Below are positions 9,742-18,736 of a stretch of 64,000 bases of DNA, in pieces; within the stretch, counting starts at the first letter, position 1, and each line of letters begins with the position of its first letter. Source of the stretch: an uncultured Pelagibacteraceae bacterium (GTDB lineage Bacteria; Pseudomonadota; Alphaproteobacteria; Pelagibacterales; Pelagibacteraceae). The stretch is taken from positions 20,117 through 84,116 of the forward strand of contig CACNQY010000001.1 of assembly GCA_902622655.1 (NCBI GenBank), read 5' to 3'. The position numbers and the translations under genes are program-made. The notes under the pieces are model-generated. The model saw only the letters and a program-made list of their open reading frames with translations. It did no database searches and was not told the origin of the DNA.

Positions 9742-9905
9742 AGTGGAAAAATAGTCTTAGATACTCTACAAGATTTACATAATTTAAATCCAGTTAGAAT
9801 TAAGTTTTGAGTAACACTTTCGTCCTCCTCTTTGCACTCGTCACAAATATTATTTAATTCCTCAGTATCTATACTAAGATTTTTTTCATCAATTTTATCA
9901 ATCAT
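9738..9905 (-). CDS. 55-aa CxxC...CxxC putative zinc-ribbon mini-protein
   Basis: Read directly on minus strand: MIDKIDEKNLSIDTEELNNICDECKEEDESVTQNLILTGFKLCKSCRVSKTIFPL*; overlaps 3' end of the DUF3726 gene by 8 nt. Confidence 0.6.
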   Translation of the reverse strand: MIDKIDEKNLSIDTEELNNICDECKEEDESVTQNLILTGFKLCKSCRVSKTIFPL

Positions 9906-10509
9906 TATCAGTTAAACCAGCACCTGCCGCACCCTCTTTTAAACTGTCACTTTCCTCTACAAAAGTCCCTTCGGATATCTTGTATAAATTATTCCATTCA
10001 TCTTCTGTAAAGTTATCTTTATTTTCTAGTAAATTAACCTCAATTGTATTCGCTATCTTTGGAAATGCTTGATCAATAAAATTTGTACAGATATTTACAT
10101 TTAAATTTAGTAAAAGTTTTTTTTGATCCATATTAACATAAATTTTCTTTCCAATAATTTCTGATGAACGACTTATGAAAGAAATAAAAATTACTGGATA
10201 AGCAACATTTTTAAATTCGATTTTTTTAAAATTTTCTAAAATATTTATTTGGTCTAAAAAACTAACACCTAAAGTAATTGGACAGTAAGGATTATTAGAT
10301 GAAGAGTTATTTTCACTTATTAAATTTAAATTTTCAAATTTACTTTTATTTTTTTCATTAAAATATTCATTTAAGTGCTTAATGCCTGGCAAACCAAATA
10401 ACTCTAGCAATCTGATACTTTTTCCTGTTTCCTCTGAAACTCCCCATGAATATCCTGCTGCTTTTGAAGATCTTTTGACAGTAGTTTCAATTTCACTCAG
10501 TGATTTCAT
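9898..10509 (-). CDS. DUF3726 family protein
   Basis: LSEIETTVKRSSKAAGYSWGVSEETGKSIRLLELFGLPG N-terminal signature. Confidence 0.7.
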   Translation of the reverse strand: MKSLSEIETTVKRSSKAAGYSWGVSEETGKSIRLLELFGLPGIKHLNEYFNEKNKSKFENLNLISENNSSSNNPYCPITLGVSFLDQINILENFKKIEFKNVAYPVIFISFISRSSEIIGKKIYVNMDQKKLLLNLNVNICTNFIDQAFPKIANTIEVNLLENKDNFTEDEWNNLYKISEGTFVEESDSLKEGAAGAGLTDND

Positions 10510-10511
10510 TA

Positions 10512-12173
10512 TTAAATATTAGTTTTATAGACCCATTGCTCGTCATAACTTTTCAGCTCTTTTGGCAGTGGGGCCCCTTGGAACATACAAATTCTTAACC
10601 ATTTGTCAGATCGTGGATCAAATTTTAGCGCCCCAAAAAAAGATAATTTAAGTCTTAGCATATCAATAGGCATTAAATCTTTACCGATTGTATTATCTTG
10701 TATTTCTGAATAAGGAAATTTTTCTACAATAAACGCTCTTCTCACAACATGTCTTAAATCAGAATTTGATATTAAGAACTCAGCAATAGTTAAACTATTT
10801 TTTGAAACTAATAATTTGTCATAAAGCTTTTTAATATCTCTAGCTATCGCTAAAGGCTGTTCTAGTTCTGATCCATGCTCTTCGAAACGATCTGCTAATC
10901 TTGGCTCTTCTTTATTTTTTGAAATAAACCAAAAGTTTTGATTATTTTCTTTTTCTTCAAAATTAATATCTAAAATATTTGGATACTTTGCTTCAATTAT
11001 ATTGCGCAATTCTTCAACTTTTCTATGTGTTGGAATATTAAAATATTTTTCTTCATCTGAGCTCATTTCTTTTACCAAAGGATTAACTATATCGTTATAA
11101 GGTTCCATCATTATTGATACAATATATTCAACACATTCCTCACAAGTTTTTTCCTCTAACCATAGATATATTTTGTCAAAAGGATATTCGACCTCAAAAT
11201 TAAAATCTTTATCTATAAAGTTTAAAAATTTTTCAACATTCTTTAATAATGAAGAAATTTTTTTTTTTTGATATTCGCTATCAGTATTCCAGCTTGTAAT
11301 ATTTCTTAATGATTTTTTTACACAATCTATAAATAAATCACTATCTTGATTTTTTACATTTTTAATTTCTCTAATTTTTTTAAGAGCTCTTTCTCTACTT
11401 AAAATCCAATTATTTAATAAAGTTGGGTGATTGACTATAAATGGAGCCATGCCTAAGCCTGTAGAATTACCAATTCCTAAGTTTTTACAAATATTATCGT
11501 CTAGTTTAACGGCTTCTTTTGGATTTTTGTAATAAGCAACATGATTAACTTGATCAAATGTAAATTGTCTTACCAAATAAACCAACATCATTTCCAATCT
11601 AAATGGGCCATTAATTTCCTCACGATTTTTAATTCTAAATCGATCTGCAAGACCAAATTTACCTGAACCATATACTGCTGTAGTTCTATATAAATAGCCA
11701 ACTTTTGATAATAAGTTTAAGTCTGGTTGCTTGCCGTTACTCAAACTTTCTACTACGTGATTGTAAATTCTTACTGACTTGTTTGCTCTTGATAAAGTTA
11801 ATTCTTTATATGAAAGTCTACCAACTTCTTGTTTTGGAACTTCATTTTTTAATCTCTCAATATCTTTCTTAGCTGGAACTCCATCGTATAATGTAAAAGC
11901 AGCATCCCATTTTGTAGCAATAACTCTATCTGATCTTTCCTCATCTTTAATTTCATTTGCAAAACAAACTAAAGAATAAACTCTTGTATTTTTTCTAAAT
12001 GAATAAACAGCCTCCCCAAAACCATTTTCATTTAAATTAAATAAATCTCTTTTATATTCCCATTCTTTAAATTCATTTAAAAAACTTCTTAAAAAAGATA
12101 ATTTAGATTGATGAAAAGATCCCAACCTTGATAATTTCATTATTTTATTTGGATTTCTAAGTTTAACTTTCAT
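10512..12173 (-). CDS. conserved hypothetical protein (553 aa), unknown function
   Basis: Long ORF in operon with DUF3726 and M19 dipeptidase (2-nt gaps). Confidence 0.7.
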   Translation of the reverse strand: MKVKLRNPNKIMKLSRLGSFHQSKLSFLRSFLNEFKEWEYKRDLFNLNENGFGEAVYSFRKNTRVYSLVCFANEIKDEERSDRVIATKWDAAFTLYDGVPAKKDIERLKNEVPKQEVGRLSYKELTLSRANKSVRIYNHVVESLSNGKQPDLNLLSKVGYLYRTTAVYGSGKFGLADRFRIKNREEINGPFRLEMMLVYLVRQFTFDQVNHVAYYKNPKEAVKLDDNICKNLGIGNSTGLGMAPFIVNHPTLLNNWILSRERALKKIREIKNVKNQDSDLFIDCVKKSLRNITSWNTDSEYQKKKISSLLKNVEKFLNFIDKDFNFEVEYPFDKIYLWLEEKTCEECVEYIVSIMMEPYNDIVNPLVKEMSSDEEKYFNIPTHRKVEELRNIIEAKYPNILDINFEEKENNQNFWFISKNKEEPRLADRFEEHGSELEQPLAIARDIKKLYDKLLVSKNSLTIAEFLISNSDLRHVVRRAFIVEKFPYSEIQDNTIGKDLMPIDMLRLKLSFFGALKFDPRSDKWLRICMFQGAPLPKELKSYDEQWVYKTNI

Positions 12174-12175
12174 AA

Positions 12176-13162
12176 TTAAATAGATTTATAAAAATTGTAC
12201 CAGTTATTTCCAAGTATTCCATGTGTCTCGGTAACAGAAAATCCTACTTTTTTAAGACCTTTTTCAATATTTGAAAAGCCTCTTGCGTCAAGAAACCAAT
12301 CAGGTTGCTTGGGAAAGCCAGGTTTATTTTTTGTTCCTTCTCCATAATTTTTACTTTTTGACCAAGAACCATTTCTCATCCATTCAACAACAGTATCTGG
12401 ATGATCTAAACAAAGATCAGAACCTATTCCAATTTTTGTTACATCCATTATTTCAGCTGTTTTTGCAATCATCTCACAAAAGCTCTCAAGAGTACAATTT
12501 GAATTATTTTTCAAATGATGGGGATACAACGACAAACCCAACATTCCACCACTATCACTTAAGGTTTTTAATAAATCTGAGGATTTGTTTCTTTTAGCTG
12601 GATGCCAAAAAGTAGGATTGGCATGAGTAATCGCAATTGGTTTATCACTTAACTCAATGGCATCAAGTGTACTTTTTTCTGCAGAATGTGACATGTCAAC
12701 TACAAGACCAATTCTATTCATTTCTCTTATTACCTCACGACCAAAATTGGTAACTCCACTATCTACTTTTTCATAACAACCTGTTGCTAGTAAAGATTGA
12801 TTATTATAAGTCAGCTGCATAAATCTACATCCTAATTGATGTACTTTTTCAACAAGATTTATATCGTCCTCAATTGGTGAACAATTTTGAAAACCAAAAA
12901 ATATTGCTGTTCTATTTTCTTTATTAGCTTTATCAATATCTTGAAAATTCTTACCAGGAAAAATTAAATCAGAGTTTTCAAGAAATAATTTTTCCCATTT
13001 TTTTATTTCAACTTTTAATTCATCAAAATCTTCATGGTAAACAATAGTAACATGTACAGCATCTAAACCAGCAGATCTATTGATTTCGAAAATTTTTCTA
13101 GACCAATTACAGTATTGAAGATTGTCGATTTTATAATTCATAGTACTTCTAACTTTAATCAA
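12176..13162 (-). CDS. membrane (renal) dipeptidase family, peptidase M19
   Basis: VVDMSHSAEKSTLDAI, PIAITHANP, IGIGSDLCLD motifs; likely start is the internal ATG at about 13141 (MNYKID). Confidence 0.85.
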   Translation of the reverse strand: MIKVRSTMNYKIDNLQYCNWSRKIFEINRSAGLDAVHVTIVYHEDFDELKVEIKKWEKLFLENSDLIFPGKNFQDIDKANKENRTAIFFGFQNCSPIEDDINLVEKVHQLGCRFMQLTYNNQSLLATGCYEKVDSGVTNFGREVIREMNRIGLVVDMSHSAEKSTLDAIELSDKPIAITHANPTFWHPAKRNKSSDLLKTLSDSGGMLGLSLYPHHLKNNSNCTLESFCEMIAKTAEIMDVTKIGIGSDLCLDHPDTVVEWMRNGSWSKSKNYGEGTKNKPGFPKQPDWFLDARGFSNIEKGLKKVGFSVTETHGILGNNWYNFYKSI

Positions 13163-13236
13163 TATGCATTTTAAATACTATTAATTTTATTGAAATTTTA
13201 AGTTAATTTTGAAATAAATAGTTTGATCAATTTTTC

Positions 13237-13728
13237 ATGAAAAAAAATACAAAATTAAAAGTTTCTATCGTTATGGGAAGCCAATCTGACTATAAAATAA
13301 TGAAACTAGCAGAAAATACCTTGAAAAAAATTGGAGTTTTGTTTGAAACAAAAATTATATCGGCTCACAGAACACCAAAAAGAATGTATGAATATGCTAG
13401 AAAAGTTGAGCAAAATCAGATTGGAGTAATAATTGCGGGTGCTGGGGGTTCTGCACATCTTCCAGGTATGATATCTGCACTTACACATGTGCCAGTTCTT
13501 GGTGTCCCTGTTGAAAGTAAAAAGCTTAAAGGTTTAGATAGTTTGTTATCCATCGCACAAATGCCAAAAGGAATACCTGTTGGGACGCTTGCTATTGGAG
13601 AAGATGGGGCTATTAATGCCGCTTTACTTGCTTCAGCAATAATTGCTAACCATGATCCAAATGTTCGAAAAAAACTTAAAAATTTTAGGACTTCACAAAC
13701 TAAATCTGTAAAGAAAATCCCAAAATAA
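13237..13728 (+). CDS. purE: 5-(carboxyamino)imidazole ribonucleotide mutase
   Basis: VSIVMGSQSDYKIM, SAHRTPKRM, GAGGSAHLPGM. Confidence 0.96.
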   Translation: MKKNTKLKVSIVMGSQSDYKIMKLAENTLKKIGVLFETKIISAHRTPKRMYEYARKVEQNQIGVIIAGAGGSAHLPGMISALTHVPVLGVPVESKKLKGLDSLLSIAQMPKGIPVGTLAIGEDGAINAALLASAIIANHDPNVRKKLKNFRTSQTKSVKKIPK

Positions 13729-13729
13729 A

Positions 13730-14776
13730 ATGTCTGAAATTAGTCTTGGTATAATTGGGGGCGGACAACTAGGAAGTATGCTTGCAATAGCAGCTAAAAA
13801 ATTAAACATAAAAACTGTTATTTTTTGTGATGATATAGACGCGCCAGCACAAAATTTTTGTGATCAATTTATTAATGGAAACTATTATGATAAAGAAAAA
13901 ATATCAGAATTTATAAATCATGTTGATGTAGTTACCTATGAATTTGAAAATATACCATTTGAAACATTGAACGAAATAAATAAAGTAAAGCCAGTTTTTC
14001 CAAAACCCTCTGTAAATAGATTAATTCAACATCGGATAGCTGAAAAAGATTTTATCAACAAATTAAATATTAGAACAACAAGATATGTTTCTATCGAAAA
14101 AAAAACAGACATAGATGCTCTAGAAGATTTTTTACCTGGAATATTGAAAACAACAACATTAGGATACGATGGTAAAGGACAATATCCAATAAATTCTATT
14201 AAAGATTTTAATTCTTTAAATATTGATTTTTCAAAAGGATATATTCTAGAAAAGCTTGTCAAATTAAAACAAGAAATATCAGTAGTTATAACTAGATTTG
14301 GTAATAATAAGTATGAAATTTATGAGCCGATAGAAAATATTCATGAAGATCAAATTCTCAAACATTCAAGAATACCTGCTAATATTAACGATAAGATTTT
14401 TACACAATCTAAAGAATGGGCTATGCATATTGCAGAGGAATTAAAATATATTGGAACATTGTGTGTAGAATATTTTATAGATAGAAATGATAACCTATAC
14501 GTAAACGAAATAGCTCCAAGGGTGCATAACTCAGGGCACTTAACAATTAATGCCTTTAATATAAGTCAATTTGAAAATCACGTAAGAGCAGTTTGTAATT
14601 TAAATCAAATTCCATTAAAAAAAATATCAAATGCTAAAATGATTAATTTACTTGGAGCTCAGATTTTAAATTATAGAAATTCAACAAAATTAAAAGCTAA
14701 CGAATTTTTCTTTGATTATTTAAAAAAAGAGATAAAAGAAAAAAGAAAAATGGGTCATATAACAATATTACTATAA
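13730..14776 (+). CDS. purK: 5-(carboxyamino)imidazole ribonucleotide synthase
   Basis: LGIIGGGQLGSMLAIAAKKL; NEIAPRVHNSGHLTINA; adjacent to purE. Confidence 0.95.
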   Translation: MSEISLGIIGGGQLGSMLAIAAKKLNIKTVIFCDDIDAPAQNFCDQFINGNYYDKEKISEFINHVDVVTYEFENIPFETLNEINKVKPVFPKPSVNRLIQHRIAEKDFINKLNIRTTRYVSIEKKTDIDALEDFLPGILKTTTLGYDGKGQYPINSIKDFNSLNIDFSKGYILEKLVKLKQEISVVITRFGNNKYEIYEPIENIHEDQILKHSRIPANINDKIFTQSKEWAMHIAEELKYIGTLCVEYFIDRNDNLYVNEIAPRVHNSGHLTINAFNISQFENHVRAVCNLNQIPLKKISNAKMINLLGAQILNYRNSTKLKANEFFFDYLKKEIKEKRKMGHITILL

Positions 14777-15244
14777 ATGCTAAGATCAATTGAAGGTAAT
14801 TTTGATAATTCTGAAGTTAATGAACTTCTAACTAAACATTTTATTGAGTTAAGAGCTGCATCTCCAGAAGGAAGTGCACATGTATTAGATATTCCTGGTT
14901 TAAAAGTGTCATCTATAAAATTTTGGAGCTTATGGAAAAATGAATTATTGATAGGTTGTGGTGCACTAAAGTTTCTTAGCGATGAGCATGGAGAATTTAA
15001 GTCAATAAGAATTCACGATAATTTTAGAAAACAAGGTAATGGTATCATTGTTATAGATCATCTAATAAATGAAGCGAAAAAACTTAAAATCAAAAGATTA
15101 AGTATTGAGACTGGAGCGGGAGATTTTTTTATACCTGCTAGAAAACTGTTTGAAAAATCTGGTTTTACTGTGTGCGAACCTTTTGCGCACTATAAAGAAG
15201 ACGCTAATTCTGTTTATTTAACTAAGCTTATTGACACAAAATAG
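14777..15244 (+). CDS. GNAT family N-acetyltransferase
   Basis: GCGALKFL...KSIRIHDNFRKQGNG...LSIETGAGDFFIPARKLFEKSGF. Confidence 0.85.
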   Translation: MLRSIEGNFDNSEVNELLTKHFIELRAASPEGSAHVLDIPGLKVSSIKFWSLWKNELLIGCGALKFLSDEHGEFKSIRIHDNFRKQGNGIIVIDHLINEAKKLKIKRLSIETGAGDFFIPARKLFEKSGFTVCEPFAHYKEDANSVYLTKLIDTK

Positions 15245-15360
15245 TATTAAATACTGATAATCGATATATTTTGTTGACAAACCTCCACAAAATCTAAACA
15301 AAGCCATGATTACTTAATTATAAGTAATAATTAAATATAACAAAAAGTAAGAAGAAAAAT

Positions 15361-15567
15361 ATGAGTCTACAAGGAAAAGTAAAATGGTTCAATCCAACCA
15401 AAGGTTTTGGTTTTATTGAAAGAGAAGATAAAGAAAAAGATGTGTTTGTACATGTTTCAGCAGTAAGAGATGCTGGTATGAACGGTTTAGATGAGGGTCA
15501 AGCTTTGACTTTCGATGTTGAAGATGGTCCTAAAGGTCCTTCAGCAGTTAACTTAAAAACTGCATAA
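15361..15567 (+). CDS. cold-shock protein
   Basis: [31 protein letters not shown]. Confidence 0.96.
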   Translation: MSLQGKVKWFNPTKGFGFIEREDKEKDVFVHVSAVRDAGMNGLDEGQALTFDVEDGPKGPSAVNLKTA

Positions 15568-15715
15568 TTTCACACTTCCTAATTGGCTGGAAACATAAGT
15601 TTAAATATAAAATTATTTAAAAATTTTCAGCCAATAACCAATAAGTTGCTAAACAATCTTTCAACACAATTATTTTTTAAAAGATTATATTTAAAAATAT
15701 TAAATTAAAAATTTT

Positions 15716-16462
15716 ATGATTGGAATATTAGGTGGAATGGGTACTCAAGCAGGTTTAGATTTTTGTAATAAGCTTGCTATTTTAAATAGGGGTAAAATTG
15801 ATCAGGAGTATCCTTTATTTTTACTTTATAATAAATCAAATATTCCGGGAAGACCAGAATCTATTGGTTCGCAAACTAGTAATTTATCAAATAAATCTAC
15901 TAACAAGGATAGCAGGTTAAAGTACAATAAAGTTTTAAAGAGCTTGCTTAAGGGATGTAAATTATTAGAAAAGAATAAATGTAAATTTATTGTCATACCA
16001 TGCAATACAGCGCATTATTGGTTTGATGATTTGCAAAAAAAAATAAATATTCCTATAATTAATATGCCTAAAGAAGTTTTTAAATTTACTAAGAAAAATT
16101 GTAAGAAAAATTCAAAAGTTGGCCTATTAGCTACCGAGGGAACATTGAAAACAGGTGTTTATAAAAATATTTTTAATAAAAACTATCAGTTAATTCAACC
16201 TCCACAAAATCTTCAAATAAATTCAGTAAACAAAGCAATAAAATGTGTCAAAATGGGGAATGTAAAGGCTGCGGAAAAATTAATTAAACCAGCTATAAAT
16301 TTTTTAATTAAAGAAAAATGCAAAAAAATAATTTTGGGTTGTACCGAACTTCCTATTGCTATCTTTGCTTTTAAATCATTCAAAAAAGTAAAATCTTCAA
16401 AAATATTTTTAGATCCTAATCTAATTTTGGCTCATTCTGCAATGTCTAGACATAAAAATTGA
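15716..16462 (+). CDS. aspartate/glutamate racemase family protein
   Basis: GILGGMGTQAG, PCNTAHYWFD, LGCTELPIA. Confidence 0.88.
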   Translation: MIGILGGMGTQAGLDFCNKLAILNRGKIDQEYPLFLLYNKSNIPGRPESIGSQTSNLSNKSTNKDSRLKYNKVLKSLLKGCKLLEKNKCKFIVIPCNTAHYWFDDLQKKINIPIINMPKEVFKFTKKNCKKNSKVGLLATEGTLKTGVYKNIFNKNYQLIQPPQNLQINSVNKAIKCVKMGNVKAAEKLIKPAINFLIKEKCKKIILGCTELPIAIFAFKSFKKVKSSKIFLDPNLILAHSAMSRHKN

Positions 16463-16465
16463 TTA

Positions 16466-16903
16466 ATGCCTAGAAATATAGAAAAGCCTTATGTGTTAAG
16501 AGTTGCTGAATTAATTTATTTAAAAATAATAGAAATTAAAAGACAAAATCCTGAAATTAATAACATACAAGCTTTCGAAATATTCATGTCCTCAAAAGAT
16601 TATGATTTTATTAGCTCAGGTGAATTTCATAATAAATGGTTTTTAGAACTTAAAAAAAACAAATTTATTGATAAGGTTACAAAAAAAAAAATTAACAATG
16701 AAACTCTAAGACTTCTTGAATTGCAGAAAGATTCTATGATAAAATTTTTAATGAAAATACCTAAATTATATTATACAAAAACCCACTTTCCACTAGAGAT
16801 ATCTCAAAGAGCTTTTGATCATCTTTGGCGAGTATGCGAAAGTTATGAAATGTGGTGTAAAGAAACTAATCAAAAAAAACTGATCAAATTAAATCTTGAT
16901 TAA
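16466..16903 (+). CDS. hypothetical protein (145 aa)
   Basis: Intact ORF; convergent with lipoprotein, sharing a TTAA stop. Confidence 0.55.
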   Translation: MPRNIEKPYVLRVAELIYLKIIEIKRQNPEINNIQAFEIFMSSKDYDFISSGEFHNKWFLELKKNKFIDKVTKKKINNETLRLLELQKDSMIKFLMKIPKLYYTKTHFPLEISQRAFDHLWRVCESYEMWCKETNQKKLIKLNLD

Positions 16904-17196
16904 TTTATAGTTAATTTTTTTCTCGCAATTTCTATTCTTTTTTTTATTAAATTTTTAAATTTTTGACTAAATTTCTTTCGATTATTTTTTTCTTGAACTG
17001 TATCTTTAATATAATTTAATGGATATTTTCCTGTTTCATTTTTAACGGCTGTATTTGCTCCATATTGTAATCCTGCTTGAACCACATTTCCTGAGCTTAC
17101 TACAGTTAAACTAGGACCGAGCAACGCTGTTGTTTGCAAACAACCTGTAAGAAAAACTAAACTTAAAATAATAAAATATAATTTTAAATTTTTCAT
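16900..17196 (-). CDS. small putative lipoprotein
   Basis: Signal peptide with lipobox VFLTGC. Confidence 0.65.
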   Translation of the reverse strand: MKNLKLYFIILSLVFLTGCLQTTALLGPSLTVVSSGNVVQAGLQYGANTAVKNETGKYPLNYIKDTVQEKNNRKKFSQKFKNLIKKRIEIARKKLTIN

Positions 17197-17303
17197 AAGC
17201 TAGATAACAATTAATACATTTTTGTAGATTCAACTCAAGATTGAATATAGCTTATTTATCAAAAATTATTGAGATTATTTTTATAATTATTCTATAAAAC
17301 AAA

Positions 17304-18152
17304 ATGATCAAAGTTTTCCCATTTTTATTTATTATACTTTGGTCTTCAGCTTTTATAACCACTAAGCCTATTATTGATAATAGCGACCCATTTGCTGCAC
17401 TAGCTTTTAGGTTTGCCATAGTTGCTTTTGGTTTTTTTATATTTTCTGTTCATTCAAAGCATAAAGTAATAGTAAGCAAAAAAAAATTTTTAGAATCCTT
17501 TTTAAGCGGAGTACTCTTTCATGGTTTTTATCTTGGTGGGGTATTTTTTTCAATTTCAAGAGGGATGCCAACGGGTATCGCTGCTTTAATTGTAACTCTT
17601 CAACCAATATTAACAAATGCTTTAAGTGGACCAATCTTAAATGAGAAAGTTTCTTCAAGCCAATGGTTAGGCGTCGTATTAGGATTTATAGGTGCAGGAC
17701 TTGTTTTGGGTCTTGATATAGGCTCTGAAATACCTACTATAGGATTAATTGCAACAATTATAGCTTTGCTCGCTATTACTTTTTCCACATTATGGCAAAA
17801 AAAACTGAGTAATAAACTGCCTTTACCCGTAAGTAATATGAATCAAGCACTTGGTGGATGTATTTTTCATTTATTAATAATTTTTATATTTACTGAACCT
17901 TATATTGATTTTTCAAAAACTTTTATAATTGCAATGAGTCATCAAATATTTTTGGTATCGTTTGGTGCATTTACAATATTAATGTATTTAATAAAAAAAA
18001 ATTCAGCAAGTAAAACAGTTTCTATATTCTTTTTAATACCAGCAACATCTGCTTTTATGGCGTGGTTCTTCTTAAATGAAAATTTAACTAGATTAGATTT
18101 AATTGGATTTCTTATCACCTCTGTAGGTGTCTACATTGCAACAAGAGATTAA
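17304..18152 (+). CDS. EamA/DMT family transporter
   Basis: About 10 TM, internal EamA repeats, [12 protein letters not shown]. Confidence 0.85.
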   Translation: MIKVFPFLFIILWSSAFITTKPIIDNSDPFAALAFRFAIVAFGFFIFSVHSKHKVIVSKKKFLESFLSGVLFHGFYLGGVFFSISRGMPTGIAALIVTLQPILTNALSGPILNEKVSSSQWLGVVLGFIGAGLVLGLDIGSEIPTIGLIATIIALLAITFSTLWQKKLSNKLPLPVSNMNQALGGCIFHLLIIFIFTEPYIDFSKTFIIAMSHQIFLVSFGAFTILMYLIKKNSASKTVSIFFLIPATSAFMAWFFLNENLTRLDLIGFLITSVGVYIATRD

Positions 18153-18736
18153 AAAGATTTAAAGCCAAACTCTAACGATGCATCTGTGATAGAGTGATAC
18201 AAAGATTCTCCAAAACTTCGTAACGCAAACAATCTTACTTTGTTTGGATTGTCATTCAACTTATCAATAGTGACGGTTATTCCATTATAAGTTGAATTTA
18301 TGGAATTATTTTTCTTTAATATGTTGAAATTAAATGGGCACCCTTTTTTTAAAACTTCTATTGTCTCTTTTCCCTCAACTTCAATGATACCTCTTGAATG
18401 TGATAAATCTGTTATGGCAAAGTCTGTATCTTTAAATTCGTTTAGAATATTTTTAATTAAATCTTTTTTTAATGATACTAGGAGCCAGTTCTTTGGCCCA
18501 TTCCACATAATCCTAGTATTATCATTAAACACCACGGTTAAAGGTTCATTTTTAAGTTTTAAACCATCAACATCAATACCCTCAAATGAAACAGAAGAGT
18601 TTTTATACTGAACTATTTGAACAATAAGTAAATTTTTATTTTCAGATATTTTTAGTAGATCATTTTCATTCTTACCCTCATAATCTCCAAACTGACCTGT
18701 TGTGTGAACATTTGCCAAAGCTGAAATTAAATTCAT
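18149..18736 (-). CDS. soxG: sarcosine oxidase gamma subunit
   Basis: SoxG-like ([15 protein letters not shown]...CPFNFN); operon with soxA/D/B. Confidence 0.85.
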   Translation of the reverse strand: MNLISALANVHTTGQFGDYEGKNENDLLKISENKNLLIVQIVQYKNSSVSFEGIDVDGLKLKNEPLTVVFNDNTRIMWNGPKNWLLVSLKKDLIKNILNEFKDTDFAITDLSHSRGIIEVEGKETIEVLKKGCPFNFNILKKNNSINSTYNGITVTIDKLNDNPNKVRLFALRSFGESLYHSITDASLEFGFKSF

